Part shown: in pieces, positions 1 to 11,471 of the stretch | How positions within the stretch are numbered: the stretch's first letter is position 1 | How the letters are laid out: the number at the start of each line of letters is the position of its first letter | DNA from: Tupaia tana | Taxonomy: Eukaryota; Chordata; Mammalia; Scandentia; Tupaiidae | Reading direction: 5' to 3' | Length of the DNA stretch: 64,000 bases | Assembly (NCBI GenBank): GCA_026018925.1 | Contig: JAKSZU010000007.1 | Span: 99,783,501-99,847,500, forward strand | Position numbers and translations under genes: made by a program | The notes under the pieces: generated by a model | What the model was told of the DNA's origin: nothing | The model's database searches: none | Seen by the model: the letters and a program-made list of their open reading frames with translations, nothing else

Positions 1-437
1 CTCTAATACAGTAACAGGGATTAACATGCCAATCTTAGCACTATACATGCAATCTAGATTTTTTTAAAAAATCAACAAAGAAACACTGGAGTTAAACTGC
101 ACCATCAAACCAGAAGGACCTGACTGATTTTCACAGAGTATTACATCCAACAACTACAGAATACATATTCTTCTCACCCAGCACATGGAATATTCTTCAG
201 GATAGGTCACATAGTAAGTGACAAAAAATACTCAAAATATTCTTAAATATAAAAATCCTATCAAGTATTTCTTCTGACTAAAATGGAACAAAACTGGAAA
301 TCAACAACAAGAGAAACAGTGGAAAATATGCAAATACATGGAAACTAAATAACGTGCTCCTAAATGACAACGGGGTCAATAGAGAAATTAAGAAAGAAAT
401 TTAAAATTTTCTTGAAACAAATGAAAATGAGAACACT

Positions 438-657
438 TTTTTTTTAAGGGAGATTTTTGCTATACAGCTTATACACTTGCTAGAGAGACAGACAGATAGA
501 AAGCAAGAAATCACCCCCAAAGGGGGGACGTCCACACCACAATTGGGCATGCACACACATGTCCCAGCCTGAATTGTAAGCCACCTGCCTGGGACTTGAA
601 CCGTGATTGACTACATGGAACTCCAGCAATGTAACCATCACATCATCTGATGGTCCC
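438..657 (-). mobile_element. tRNA-derived SINE (old copy, antisense)
   Basis: Oligo-T, AGATTTTTGCTATA, purine tract, a B-box relic CTTGAACCGTG, and a GATGGTCCC end. Diverged and internally shortened; inserted in L1. Confidence 0.8.
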
Positions 658-756
658 AAAAATGGGATCACAGTTTAACAAAACCTATGAGATATGGCAA
701 AAGCAGTACTAAGAAGGAAGTTGTAGCAAGGAATGTTCACATTAAAAAAAATTAAA

Positions 757-1032
757 AGCAGTTAGCGTAATGGCTATGTTGCTGGACTCCCAGGTAGTCG
801 ACCGCGGTTCGCGTCCCAGACCCGGTGGCTTAAAACTCATGCCGGGCGCGTGTACGTGCGTGCCCAAGATCCCGAGAGGAGAATGGAGGAGAAGGGATTG
901 CGGCGTGACCATCCCCCCCTGGGGGGTGATTTCTCATTTTCTGTCTCTCTGTCTCTCTCTCTGTCTGTCTGGCGAGCACATGCGCCCTATAGCGAAAACC
1001 TCTCAAAAAAAAAAAAAAAAAAAAAAAAAAAA
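757..1032 (+). mobile_element. tRNA-derived long SINE, young
   Basis: Begins at AGCAGTTAGCG, missing the first few bases. CpG-rich, with B box GGTTCGCGTCC and a 27-base A tail. Subfamily 'a' (TTAAAACTC, GTGACCATC). Inserted in L1. Confidence 0.93.
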
Positions 1033-1199
1033 GAAGATTGTATATGATTACCAAGTAGTACTTATCTCAGAGACACGAAGATGGTTCAATATATTTAAAC
1101 CCCTCTTTTTCTACCTTTTTCTGAAGGTGAGTTCACACACATCTATAATATAATCCAGGGCAGAATAAAATGAATGCCGTAAGAAAGAAATGGAGCTTT

Positions 1200-1480
1200 A
1201 AAAAAGTCACAGATCAGATCCAGTTAGAAGGACAAGGAAGGATTTTTTGGAGAAGGTGACATTTGAGATGGACAATGATGCTTGGAAAAGAAAGAGGAGG
1301 CAGAGTTTCTCTCTAGGTACAGAGACGCGCACACACGAAGCTGCTAAGAGAGGAAAGTTTAGAACCCACGAGACACTCGAGTTTGACCCCACAGTAGGAG
1401 CTCAGGCGCTGGCAGGCAGGGTCTTAGGTAATTCTGGTTAGTTGGCGATCTAGAGGGACCAGTCTACAAGCACCTCATGT
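1200..1480 (+). repeat. Ancient interspersed repeat fragment
   Basis: AGAAGGTGACATTTGAGATG near 1251-1270 matches text common in a mammalian-wide repeat; the same family appears to extend over 46376-48300. Low-confidence family call. Confidence 0.35.
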
Positions 1481-1781
1481 TTATACACAGACACACAAAC
1501 TCCAGAGCAACAGACATTTCCAAATATGGGAGTCCAGCCTCCAGCGGGGCACGCAGACGTGAATGAGGGGATCAAAACACATTCTTGGTTCCAGCTGAGT
1601 CAGTGCTGTTAATGGGTAACATCGTCTTTTTGAGATTACAGAACTAAGTACATTTTTGGTCCCCAGCAATGCTTCAACAGTTTGTGATCAATGCCGAGGA
1701 GAGTAATGAATACTACATGGGATGGGTTCTGAGTTCAGACTAACCCGAGAGAACACTAAGATAAGGGAGGGGTTTTTGTTT

Positions 1782-2066
1782 TGGGTTGTTTTTGTTTTTT
1801 GGGGTTTTTTTGGCTCGTTTGTTTTTTTGCTAGAGGGCATGTACACTCAACCAGAGAGATACAGAGAGGGAAGGAAAGGAGAACGCGTTCCCATGGGGCG
1901 TGATTACACCACAATCCCTTCTCCTCCATCTCTCCCTTCCTTTGGGGTTTTGAGCATGCACACACATGTACCTGGCATGTTTCTCAAGCCACCGGGTCAG
2001 GAAATTGAACTGCGCAATCAGCCATGTGGGATCTGGCTGCCTTACCCACCAGGCTGTGGAGCTAGC
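1782..2066 (-). mobile_element. tRNA-derived SINE (old copy, antisense)
   Basis: T-rich start, TTGCTAGAGGGCATG, the CCTTCTCCTCCAT segment, then ACCCACCAGGCTGTGG at the head end. Strongly diverged. Confidence 0.7.
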
Positions 2067-2394
2067 CTGATGAGTAAGGCTTAGGGGTCTACTTTCCACA
2101 GTGCTTACTGGAGACCTGGCCACGCTATGCCATGGTGGTTCTTCACGGCGGTGGGGTGGCACGATCTTCTCCTAAGTACTGTTGACCACAGCATTTTTTC
2201 TTAATGGAAGCTGTCATGGGACAAGTACTCCATAGGACCCACTATAAGTGAGAAGCAATTATTAGGAAAAGTAGAAAAACCTAGCTTAAACTAATTTATA
2301 GAGAACTCAACAGTAAATTGCAAACTACCAAGAAATCTTGACTCTGCCTGATCCATTCTCCACCTTACCTGTGCCATTTTCCAGGGGCAGTAAA

Positions 2395-2605
2395 CGCCAG
2401 CAATCACCAGGCCTATGCTATGCGCTGGGGGCAATTCTAGGTGCATTGACCCTCACCATAATGAGTTCGCTGCCATAGTTACTCCAGTTTACCAATGAGA
2501 CTACCTGAGGCAGAGAGAAATTGGAGAACTTCTCCCCGGTCACCCAAGCAGTATGTGGTGAAGCCAATATACCAAGCCAGGCAGAGCTAAGGTTTCCGTA
2601 AGAGC
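2395..2605 (+). repeat. MIR fragment
   Basis: Core-like pattern: a 'tgctatgcgctggg' segment, then 'ttaccaatgagactacctgaggcaga', then 'ggtcacccaagcagtatgtgg'. Typical of an old mammalian MIR in sense orientation. Confidence 0.6.
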
Positions 2606-5600
2606 CAGAGGGAGGGGGCACGTGAGGCCCCGTCCCTCTGCATCCATGGTGATGACTGGTCAGTTGGCAATGCTCTCCCTCCTGTGCCCCTCCACACTCC
2701 TCATCCCCGCTGCCCAGAGGAAGGGGACCGGCTCCTTCACACAGTCTGGTCACCCAGTCTGGCCACGTGGTCTTTCGTTTCTTTACTCCAGAGTGCAAAG
2801 CTGCTGCCCGATAGCTCACTCAGCCATCCCCCTCGGTGAGAGGAACCGCGCTCTAGGCTCGGGGGCCAAGCACACCACGCAACCTTCCAGCTACTGCGGC
2901 CAGCGCGGGGCAGGTGGGCAACCACGCCACCCGCCTTTGGGTGAAATCTCTTTTTGGGAGGCGACTTTCCCCTAGCTGAGATTCCTCTAAGCCCCCAAGG
3001 CGACAAGGCCAGGTCACCGCAGCCTCCGACCCTCGGCAGCCCGCCCCAACCCTGCCAGCTCTCCAGCTCTCACCGGCCCCACCTTCGGGTCACGCCTGAG
3101 CACCCTGGGCGCCCACACAGAGCCTCGCTTTTGCCTCGTTCCCTTTGCTCTCATTACAGATTCATCCCTCTGCTCTTCGCCTCCCACTGCCGGTGACAAA
3201 TCGCTTTTAAAATACCACTGGTGACTCACCATGGATACTGTATTCCATTTATATGCACCTTTCCCCGAGGGGCATAAAGAGTTCCGCGGATATGCAGCCC
3301 TATTTTTACCTCCTTCTTGTAAAAGGGCTGTCTGTCAAAGGGAGTAAAAAGTAGTTGGGCTTTTGTCTGAGTCACTGGAGTACTGAAGCCGAGGCTGGCT
3401 CTCCTTTCCAGGCTCTCCTCGTCTCCCCCTCCCCCGGCTCTTTTCCATTTCTTCATGATTTATGAGCAACTGCACCAGAAATTCAGCCGCTATCTTAGCA
3501 GTCCGTTGTGCTCGCTTAGACAGTCACCGTGGAGGGTTCCATCCGCCTGCCGGTGCCTTCCCGCACCCAGAGGGTGACCTACCCCCCCAGCACTGCCCCA
3601 CCCCGTCTCGGTGTCCTCCAACCCGGCCTAGGGCTGGGTCACCTAAAGAGCTCCTTCTGTCCCCAGCCATGTCCTTGCACCTCCAAACTGTTGTTCTTTT
3701 TTTTCTTTTTCCTTTTCTTTCAGTTTATTGTATCCACATACTTCACAGGTTTTTCAAAGTCTGTGCACTTCACGAGACGGTACAAGCTATCTACAATCTG
3801 CTAGCCACACATCAGGACATTAAGCCCAGGGTTTGGCTCCGAGCTCCGATCCGGCCATGCTGGCTCAGCCCTGTTTAAAGCCCTTCCCTGCGCCTCGGTG
3901 CTCAGAAGTGTCTCAGTCCCTCCTCGGCCCACCTCCCCTCCGAGCCCCTGAGCGCAGAACCCACCCAACTCCAGGTCTAAAGACGAGGCCGTTATGCTCC
4001 TCTGCACCACTCGCTGTTGCATCCCGGGGTGGCTGTAAATAGCCTCCCTCCTGCACCCCTCTGGCTTGTTAGGACAGCTGCTAGAGCAGGGAAGCACGTG
4101 AGATGCTGCATGTCCGACAGAAGTTTGATGGGAGCCTGCAGTGCCCCAGTCACTAGGCGGGCGCTGCACACGCAGACATCAAAATCAGTCCCTGCCCCCA
4201 TAGACAAAAAATGAAACAGCATTTCAGGGTGACATGAGGACAAAAGAAGTCAGTCCAGGGGCTGGGCAGGCACATGGGCGGGGCTTCCCTAGGGTGGCCA
4301 GCCACATCCGAAGGTCTTCAAGAGGAAGAGTGCCCTGACCTGGGCCATTTGGAAGCTCCAGGTCGATACGGATGGCTTTGAGGATCCAAGGACTCTGGGA
4401 TGACAAACTAGGTCCAGTGCCTTGACCTCTGCAGCCACTTCAGGGACACTGAGGACCTTGTATGAAGCTCGAGGCCACTTCAAAGGGAAGCCTGCCCTGA
4501 CCCTCCCTCACGCTAAGACCTGGACAGGTTTGCTGCTGCGTGTCTGAGGCTCACACCCCTGTTTTCCCTACCTGTCTGCACTTCACAGTGTGGTAACTCT
4601 TGTTTACCTGCATACGCCCCCAGGGTGAGCGCCCCGGGGGCAGGACCTGAAGGTGGGGGGTCTGGCTGCACGTGGCACCCCTGTGCCCAGCTCAGGCTGG
4701 GCAGTGCTCCTGGCTGGGGGAACGGATGGAATGGTGGCTGCCCCTTTTCCTGAGGAAAGGCGGAGAAGGGGGACTTTACAGGATGCAGCTGCACAACAGC
4801 AGGGCTTCGTTCTGCCCCCCGCGACCCCCAGCTTTGGACACAGAGCGCACCCCAGTCAGCCACCGAATGAGCGGATGGAGAAGGCGGGCGAGCTGAGGGG
4901 CGTGCCGTCCTGCACAGTCTCTCTGCTGTCCCCTTGCACATGGTGGGTCTTGAGGGGACTGGCTTCTGAAGGGGAGGTGGCATGCCGCAGCCATCAGCAG
5001 CGTGAACTGGGGTTCTACGGCCAGGGCTTCATGTCTGAATGTCTGGACTCTGTCCCTCACTGACCCCGGGACCCTAAAAAAGTCAATTAACCTTTTGATG
5101 ACTCAGTTATTGGTCACGTGGTTAAAAAAATAAATAAATAACTATATATTCATTATCAACAACAAAACAGTCTTGCCAAATGCAAAATCAAGTGCATGCA
5201 AACCAGCCCACAGGCCAGAAACCCCCAGGGCCAGGGTGGTTGGGAGAACCCTGATCCAGAGGCAATGAGGAAACACCCATTCATCTTTCCTGACGGTACT
5301 ACTTCCCACCCCGTGTAGAGCTAGAATTTTATTCTTTCTAAAGACTTGTTTTCTTTAGGATCATCTTTGAAAATTATTGCAAATCAACAGCAGTGAGAAA
5401 GGGTGGGAGAGCCCGCTTCTACAGGAGACGTTCGGCAGTTTCTGCCTGTTCGCTGGGTGTGAGCAGCTGCGGCTGTCCTCAGCCCCCTCGGAGAGGTCCC
5501 GGCTGCTGAGGGGCCTGAGACGCAGTCAGTGCTTCCCTCTTCGCTGGAATTCTCCTTGAGGTCACTTCTTATTTGAAGTCACATACAACAGTGTGCTTAT

Positions 5601-5647
5601 GTCACTGGCCCCTCGGATGAATTTCATGAGACCATGAGACAGCGCGA
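2606..5647. other. Unique sequence, nothing recognised
   Basis: Moderately GC-rich with no SINE, L1 or coding exon that I can support. The longest open frames (up to about 156 codons) have no family resemblance and overlap on both strands. Confidence 0.5.
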
Positions 5648-5858
5648 GGGGCTGGCAGGTGGCGTGGTGGATAGGGGGCCGGATTCCCACGTGGCCGACT
5701 GCCGTTCAAGGTGCAGACCTGGAGGCTTGCTTTCTCACTTTCCCGTTCTCTCTTTCTCTTTCTCTTTCTGGTCAAATTAAAAATAATAATAATAATAAAT
5801 GGAACTAAGTAAGTAAATAAATAAATAATTCTTTAAAAAAGAGAGAGAGAGAGAGAGA
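5648..5858 (+). mobile_element. Short tRNA-derived SINE with AAT tail
   Basis: GGGGCTGGCAGGTGGCGTGG head, degenerate B box, CTTGCTTTCTCACTTTCC, pyrimidine tract, GGTCAAATT, (AAT)n and A-rich tail. Lacks the roughly 100-base middle domain of the long SINE. Confidence 0.8.
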
Positions 5859-5892
5859 GCGCAAATCTGGGTTATTTAGCAAACAGATGGAC

Positions 5893-6165
5893 ATTTACAT
5901 GCCCCACAGCACAGTGGTGAAGGGATACAGACCTCACCTGGCCAGCTGTGGTTCAAACCCTCGCCCGGGCTGTGAAAAGCACTCTGGGCTCATGTGTGTG
6001 CCCAAAATCTGACAGGAAGGAGGGATAAGGGAAAAAGGGTTGTGATCACTGTGACCACACGCGACTGAAGAGGATTTCTCTCCCCTCTCTCTCCTTCTTT
6101 CTTCCCACCTCCCCCCCAGCCTTCATGAGCACACACTGTCTGGCAATTTAGAAGAAAGAAATGTT
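5893..6165 (+). mobile_element. Degenerate long SINE
   Basis: GTGGTTCAAACCC (B-box relic), TGTGTGCCCAAAATCT, then a C/T-rich stretch ending near a GAGCACACACTGTCTGGC tail. A very old copy. Confidence 0.5.
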
Positions 6166-6714
6166 TACGTGCCCACGTCTGGGCTGGTGAGAGTTTATTG
6201 GCAGCACAGCGTAACTTGTGTAATAACCAGATAGTGGCAATCACAGGGGGAAAGGGGATCGATGTGAGCGTGAATGAAGTTTCTTTACACCGGAAGTCTA
6301 ACGTCTGCTAACCCAGACACATGGAAGAAGTGACGAGCCCTCTTTCCCTCTAACGAGAAACCAAAGTGAAGCCCAGGGATGGAGAGACTTTGCCGGAGAT
6401 GGAGCTGGGCCAAGGCGGCGTATGCAGCGGGAGCTGGGACGGTGGACCCGCTGACCGATTGTACCCTCGTCCTCTAAGAACTCTATTGTGAAGACACACC
6501 GAAAGCATCTTGGCTCTGCTGTTGTCTCAGTCACTTGTGAGTCGTATGTAGAAGGCTATTCCAAGCCCAGACCTAAGTGTTCCTGAATGCAGCTTCTACC
6601 TCTGGGCACTGGCCACAGTCACGTGTGGTCTGGGCAGTAACGGGGCGGCTCGGGGAGGACAGGGCAGGACAGAAATGACACATTGCCTTCCCCTAAGAAT
6701 AACACAGACTGTGG

Positions 6715-6990
6715 GGAACCAGCAGTTGGCGTAATGGCTATGTCGCTGGACTCCCACGTAGTCGACCGCGGTTCGCGTCCTGGACCCGGTGACTTAAAAC
6801 TCACGCCGGGCGCATGTGCGTGCGTGCCCAAGATCCCGAGAGGAGAATGGAGGAGAAGGGATTGCGGCGTGACCATCCCCCCTGGGGGGTGATTTCTCAC
6901 TTTCTGTCTCTCTGTCTCTATGTCTCTGTCTGTCTGGCGAGCGCACGCGCCCTATGGCGAAAAACCTCTCCAAAAAAAGAAAAAAAAAAA
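6715..6990 (+). mobile_element. tRNA-derived long SINE, young, beside the XCL1 3' end
   Basis: Subfamily 'a' copy with a long perfect duplication (AGAATAACACAGACTGTGG) at 6696-6714 and after the tail to 7008. It lies immediately downstream of the predicted XCL1 cleavage site. Confidence 0.95.
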
Positions 6991-7029
6991 GAATAACACA
7001 GACTGTGGAACCATCTGCGATAATAAATA

Positions 7030-7035
7030 TTTATT
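7030..7035 (-). terminator. XCL1 poly(A) signal with AU-rich element
   Basis: AATAAA on the minus strand, about 130 bases past the stop codon. It overlaps TATTTATTA, an AU-rich element of the kind that destabilises cytokine mRNAs. Cleavage is expected near 7010-7015, just before a SINE target-site duplication. Confidence 0.75.
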
Positions 7036-7164
7036 CATTAGAGCATTTAAACAAATATGAAAGACATTTACAAATAAAAACACAGAAAATAATTTGGTAC
7101 ATTCTATCAAGTCCGTGAGCTTGCGAAGCGAGCCAGCTGGCTGGTGGCCAGTGGCTGGGGACGG

Positions 7165-7318
7165 CTACCCAGTCAGTGTCCCAGACATGCTGGTGGACGG
7201 CTGGGTGCCTGTGGGCTTGGTTGGGGCCTTGGCGGTGCCGTTTAAGATCTTGACTGCTGTTTGCACCCATCCAGCCTCCGGGTCAGCGCAGATTTTCAGG
7301 CCACGTCTGGTAATAAAG
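7165..7318 (-). CDS. XCL1: XCL1 exon 3, coding part
   Basis: 154 bases after a GCATTACAG acceptor. It encodes the FITRRGLKIC strand with Cys69, the short helix around Trp76, and the Thr/Ser/Pro-rich tail ending Leu-Thr-Gly-stop. An Asn85-Gly-Thr sequon lies where human XCL1 has a longer basic tail. Confidence 0.95.
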
Positions 7319-10263
7319 CTGTAATGCGAGAGAAAACGACACCGTTAGCCACGTCCGCGGGAGTCAGGGTCAGACCCGACATCCTTCCTCCTGCCTCCTC
7401 TCCTCTGCAGATAAAATGCACCTCCTTATTCCCCACAAGTCCCAGACACCTTTCCCCGTGAGTCACGAAGCCGGACATGGGATGGATCTGGCCCACCTAT
7501 TCCATTTCCTCTGCCTTCCCAAGCCTGGACCCATCTTGGTTTTGGGGACAAAGGTAATTTCTTTATTGTAATTTCTTAGCACAAAGCTTGCAAGTAAGTG
7601 CTGGGAAGAGCTGCTGCTTCTAAAAATGCCACCCTGGGAAGACACAGGGCTGCGGAGGCAGTTTCCGACTCAGCCCCTGAGCGCGTCGGGGTCAGAGGCC
7701 GGCTCTCTGCCTAGCTCCAGCTGGAGCGCCCACACCGGGTGGCCACGTGACAGCCCCTGACCCAGCCACCCTCCCTAAGCTTCCTCAGAGCTGCCACAGC
7801 ATCCACCTGGCTTCCAGACTCTTCTGCTGAGCTGAGTCAGGAAGGAAGACGGAGTCTGTACCTGCCCAGCAAGCATTGCAGTGACCACGCCCCGGCAGAG
7901 CTGCGGAGTCATATTGACATGGAGACAGGGGGCGCTGCATGACCCATTCGTCCTGAGGAGGGCAGCATTTCTCTCTACACCCGCAGCTCAGCCCAGCTCG
8001 GGAACACACTCACATGACGGCTCGCATGGAGCCCTCCCTGATGGTGTACGTCTTGATTCTATTCACTGGCAGTCGCTTGGTTGTTAGACTCACACAGATG
8101 CTTTTTTCTGGGACTTCATTGCCCACACCTGGAAAAAACAGACAAAAGTAAAACTATAGGTCAGTTATCAAGTTCCAGGGAACAGTCAGTGTTAAACAGC
8201 AGGATGCTGTAGAGATAGAAAGCCATCTGAGCCTTCCGAGGAGAAGTAACTCATTCTGGCATCATCGGATTCTTCCACAACTTAGATTATCAGTCAATGT
8301 TTGACTAATTAAAAATGAAGTGGCTAGCACGTTTCAGGAATGTCACGGCAAGAGACAATATCAAGGTGTTTCCCATCTCTGGGTTTACATCCATCCAGAC
8401 ACCGGATGGCAGGCAGGTGCCCGGTGACGCTGGTTCACGCATTCATACAGCCGCTAATTATCGAATGCTGTTGTGCCCCCAAGTGTTTAAGATGCCAATT
8501 AAGACAGACGTCTCTGCGTTCACGGAACACACCTTCCAGCGAGGGAGGCTGGCAGCGCCCAGGTAAGCAGAAGAGGTCATATCAAATAGTTCTGGGCACC
8601 GCCGTGCTGTCCACGACACAGCAGAGCAGGGCCACCCAGGAGCTCGGGAAGGCGCCCTGAGCTGGGAGACAGCTGGCTTTGACGGAATAAAGGTCTTTCT
8701 CTCTTAAATGGTGAGACGTAAAATATGTAAAGGAAGAAGTTCCTAAAATATTCATTTTTACATTCTATAAAAATGCCCCAAGGGGAATTAGATTTAGAGA
8801 ACCACCTGACATCACAAAAGGGGAAAAAGTCGAGAGAGCTAATAATCTAAAGGACTGGTCAAAATCTCACCGAAGTTTCCAAGTATTGATTTGCCCCTCA
8901 GCTGTTGACACTCTGCTTTCCAGAGAAACAGGCAGCCAATCACCACTGACGGGGCCTGCAGGTGGCGGGCGGCTAAGGTGCTGGACTCCTGCCAGCCGCA
9001 GTTTGAGTCCTGGACCTGGTGGCTTACAACGCATGCTTGGACGGTTGTGCGTCTGTGCCAGAAGTCCCAGGACGATGAAGGAGATGGGATTACGGCATGG
9101 CCATCCTCCCGGGAGTGATTTCTCACTGTCTCTCTGTCTCCCACTGTCTCTGTCCAGCAAGCATACACACTCTATGGCAAAAACTTTAAAAAAAGGAAAG
9201 TGGCCACTGACACTGACCAGGTCAGCTCTGCAGAGCTGCCGCTAGCAGGAGGCATTTCCACGCATGAAGTGAAGCCGGAGGTGCCCGACTGCTTTTCTCC
9301 GATGCGGCTCCTCACCGCTCTGAGGGCCGGCCTTTACCCTCAGTCTTGGCCAAGTCACTGTCGATGCTGAGCCTTGTCTGAAGCCAGCGAGAGGAAAATC
9401 TGGGTGGTTTTCTTCTGTTTTGCTCACTACTCACAAAGCTGTTTTTTCTCTGTGAAACAGCTAACATAGACTGCCAACGGCCAGAGAAGCCTGTCACACT
9501 CTAAACCGCAACACGTTCTCTCAAACTCTCAGCCATGGCTGCGTGTCCGAGTTACCATGAAAACTCCCACTCAGCGTGCAGAGTTGGGTAAAAGCAGAGT
9601 TTTGCCCCATTTTTGTACATAAGAAGCTGCGCGCTGCTAGGACTTTCCGAGCTCCTTCAGGCAGGAAACAAGGGCATTCGAGATGTGCGTGTGCGGTTCT
9701 CCTCGGCCTGTTACGGGGTCCATCTCTTCCCCACCCGGGCCTGTTCTCCCCCACAACCACAAGGCGACACACAGCCTAGCACGGTTAGCGTTACTATTGC
9801 CCCCTCAGCATGTTCTGTTCTGCCCACAATGTCGAGGAGACCCAGACTGGCCACCTTTATTCACGGCCACCTGGGAATCCACCATCAGGTTACCATACGC
9901 TAATCTAGATAAGGCTACAGATCAGGACAGAAACTAGGGTACAGAGACGTCTACAAGGTCTCTCTGCCAGTAGAAAAAGTGAGCCTTTAAGAAATGTTGA
10001 ATCTTGGGACCAGCAGTTGGCATAATGGCTATGTTGCTGGACTCCCATGTAGTTGACCACGGTTCGAGTCCCGGACCCGGTGGCTTAAAACTCACACCGG
10101 GCGCATGTGCATGCGTGCCCAAGATCCCAAGAGGAGAATGGAGGAGAAGGGATTGCGGCGTGACCATCCCCCCTGGGGGGTGATTTCTCGCTTTCTGTCT
10201 CTCTGTTTCTCTCTATCTTTCTGGCGAGTGCAGGTGCCCTATAGCAAAAACCTCGAAAGAAAA

Positions 10264-10335
<72 letters not shown>

Positions 10336-10372
10336 AAAAGAAAGGAAAAGAAAGGAAAAGAAAGAAAGAAAG

Positions 10373-10411
<39 letters not shown>

Positions 10412-11414
10412 AAAGAAAAGAAAAGAAAAGAAAAGAAAAGAAAAGAAAAGAAAAGAAAAGAAAAGAAAAGAAAAGAAAGAAAAAGAAAGAAAGAAAGAAA
10501 GAAAGAAAAAGAGAGAGAGAGAGAGAGAGAAGGAAGGAAGGAAGGAAGGAAGGAAGGAAGGAAGGAAGGAAGGAAGGAAGGAAAGAAAGAAATGTTGAGC
10601 AGGCAGGCTCAGTATACCTGACTCTGACCTGAGAATGCCTTGTGAGTTGATGGGTTATAAGATGCTCCTCCACCGTGAGCATTTACTATCTTACAAAATC
10701 TAGAAATGGCTCACAGATGCTAGCACTCACAGCAGGAATAATAGACCCCACCACGTACTTGAAGGTACTATTGATTTCCTGCATGTGAAGAGCTGAGCTT
10801 CCAGGCATTTCGGGTTTGATTTATTGAATAGAAAACAGCGATTTGCTTCTGAGCATACATCCCAGAGCTCGCCTCCACAGTGTGGCTGGACCCTCAGGGA
10901 CTCGGAGCATTTGCCATGACTGACACTAACGGGGCAAAGGCTGCACATACATTTATAATCACCACCACCATTCCGTCACTAATCTTAACCCACTTCGATT
11001 TGTATGGAAATCTAATGTGGTTAAGTAATAATAAGATTTATTTAATTTTCATTTCAAATGAGAATGTCTGTTATCGTGTTTAGCTTATAGGTCAGTAAGT
11101 ACAGGCCCGGGGTGATTTAGAAATTTACCCCAAATCATCAATTAGGGAGAGTAGGAGTCCGCGTGCCCTCCGAGGTCTCTGTCTTAAGAATGTACAGAGA
11201 CCCCCCTAGTCATAATTGTCGTTCCTACCTGCACGGATTAGGTTGCACTTACCTTGGGAAAGCAGTGAGCTCCCATGAAAACTGAGTCAGGCCCAGCGAG
11301 GGTGCCCACCTGCCCGCAGTCCTACCCCTCATCTCTAGATATCCCAGACTCACCTTCCACGAGTGAAGTGACAAGACAGCAGATGCCAAGGAGGGTCAGG
11401 ATGAGAGATCTCAT
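7165..11414 (-). CDS. XCL1: XCL1 (lymphotactin), three-exon C-class chemokine gene
   Basis: Joining 11414-11354, 8128-8014 and 7318-7165 gives an intact frame of 109 codons plus TAG. The product is a secreted C-class chemokine; in this family the ligand acts through XCR1 on cross-presenting dendritic cells and is made by activated T and NK cells. Residues 1-21 form a signal peptide ending Val-Glu-Gly. The mature part has only two cysteines, C32 and C69, the single disulfide that defines class C. R39, R44 and K46 (mature 18, 23, 25), W76 and the C-terminal Thr-Leu-Thr-Gly match lymphotactin. Glu28-Lys29 is closer to the acidic-Lys pair of human XCL1 than to the His-Arg of XCL2. The protein is 5 residues shorter than human XCL1 (114), the loss lying in the tail after the helix. 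Intron phases 1 and 2 match the family. No second XCL copy was seen. Confidence 0.95.
7319..8013 (-). other. XCL1: XCL1 intron 2
   Basis: 695 bases of non-repetitive sequence with no recognisable element inside. Bounded by GT and AG in the minus orientation. Confidence 0.9.
8014..8128 (-). CDS. XCL1: XCL1 exon 2
   Basis: 115 bases between a TTTTTTCCAG acceptor and a GTGAGT donor. It encodes the mature N-terminus, Cys32, the TTKRLPV segment, the RIKTYTI strand and Arg-Ala-Val. It ends in phase 2, leaving AT of Ile59. Confidence 0.95.
8951..9198 (+). mobile_element. tRNA-derived long SINE, older, XCL1 intron 1
   Basis: GGGGCCTGCAGGTGGCG head, GTTTGAGTCC B box, the GGCATGGCCATCC hairpin region, and TATGGCAAAAACTTTAAA end. 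Possible duplication CCACTGAC. Confidence 0.85.
10006..10260 (+). mobile_element. tRNA-derived long SINE, XCL1 intron 1
   Basis: Intact GGGACCAGCAGTTGG head, B box GGTTCGAGTCC and AAAACCTCGAAAG end running into the microsatellite. AAGAAATGTTGA before 10000 and after 10590 is the target duplication, so the microsatellite grew inside the inserted tail. Confidence 0.93.
10256..10592 (+). repeat. Purine microsatellite (GAAA/AAAAG/GA/GGAA)
   Basis: Consecutive blocks of GAAA, GAAAA, GA and GGAA grown from a SINE A-tail in XCL1 intron 1. Spurious Lys/Glu/Arg reading frames here are not genes. Confidence 0.97.
11354..11414 (-). CDS. XCL1: XCL1 exon 1, coding part
   Basis: 61 coding bases: 20 codons plus the first base of Gly21. 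ATG at 11414-11412 is in good context (A at -3, ACAACCATGA). The sequence encodes the hydrophobic signal peptide, with Cys12-Cys13 where human XCL1 has a single Cys. Donor site is GTGAGT at 11353-11348. Confidence 0.94.
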
Positions 11415-11471
11415 GGTTGTGGTCCTGCTGGGCTGTGAGGAGGGAGTGAGGACTGTGCCTCTCTGGAGCCT

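Larger units (their letters stand above)
1..1115 (+). mobile_element. L1 ORF2 fragment, sense, interrupted by two SINEs
   Basis: Decayed L1 ORF2 (endonuclease/reverse-transcriptase region) at 1-437, 658-756 and about 1033-1115. Recognisable text includes the segments before 'tggaacattctccaggatag' and 'aatgaaaatgaaaacac' of mammalian L1. The frame is lost throughout. Confidence 0.8.
8129..11353 (-). other. XCL1: XCL1 intron 1
   Basis: 3225 bases. It holds an older SINE (8951-9198) and a younger SINE whose tail has become a 340-base purine microsatellite (10006-10592), both antisense to the gene. The rest is unrecognised unique sequence. Confidence 0.88.

Noticed and set aside
757..840. tRNA genes at SINE heads
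   Set aside because: A and B boxes are present, but the arms do not pair as a tRNA and the same unit recurs with a SINE body and A tail.
10105..10632. Lys/Glu-rich 175-codon frame
   Set aside because: Translation of a SINE joined to a GAAA microsatellite.
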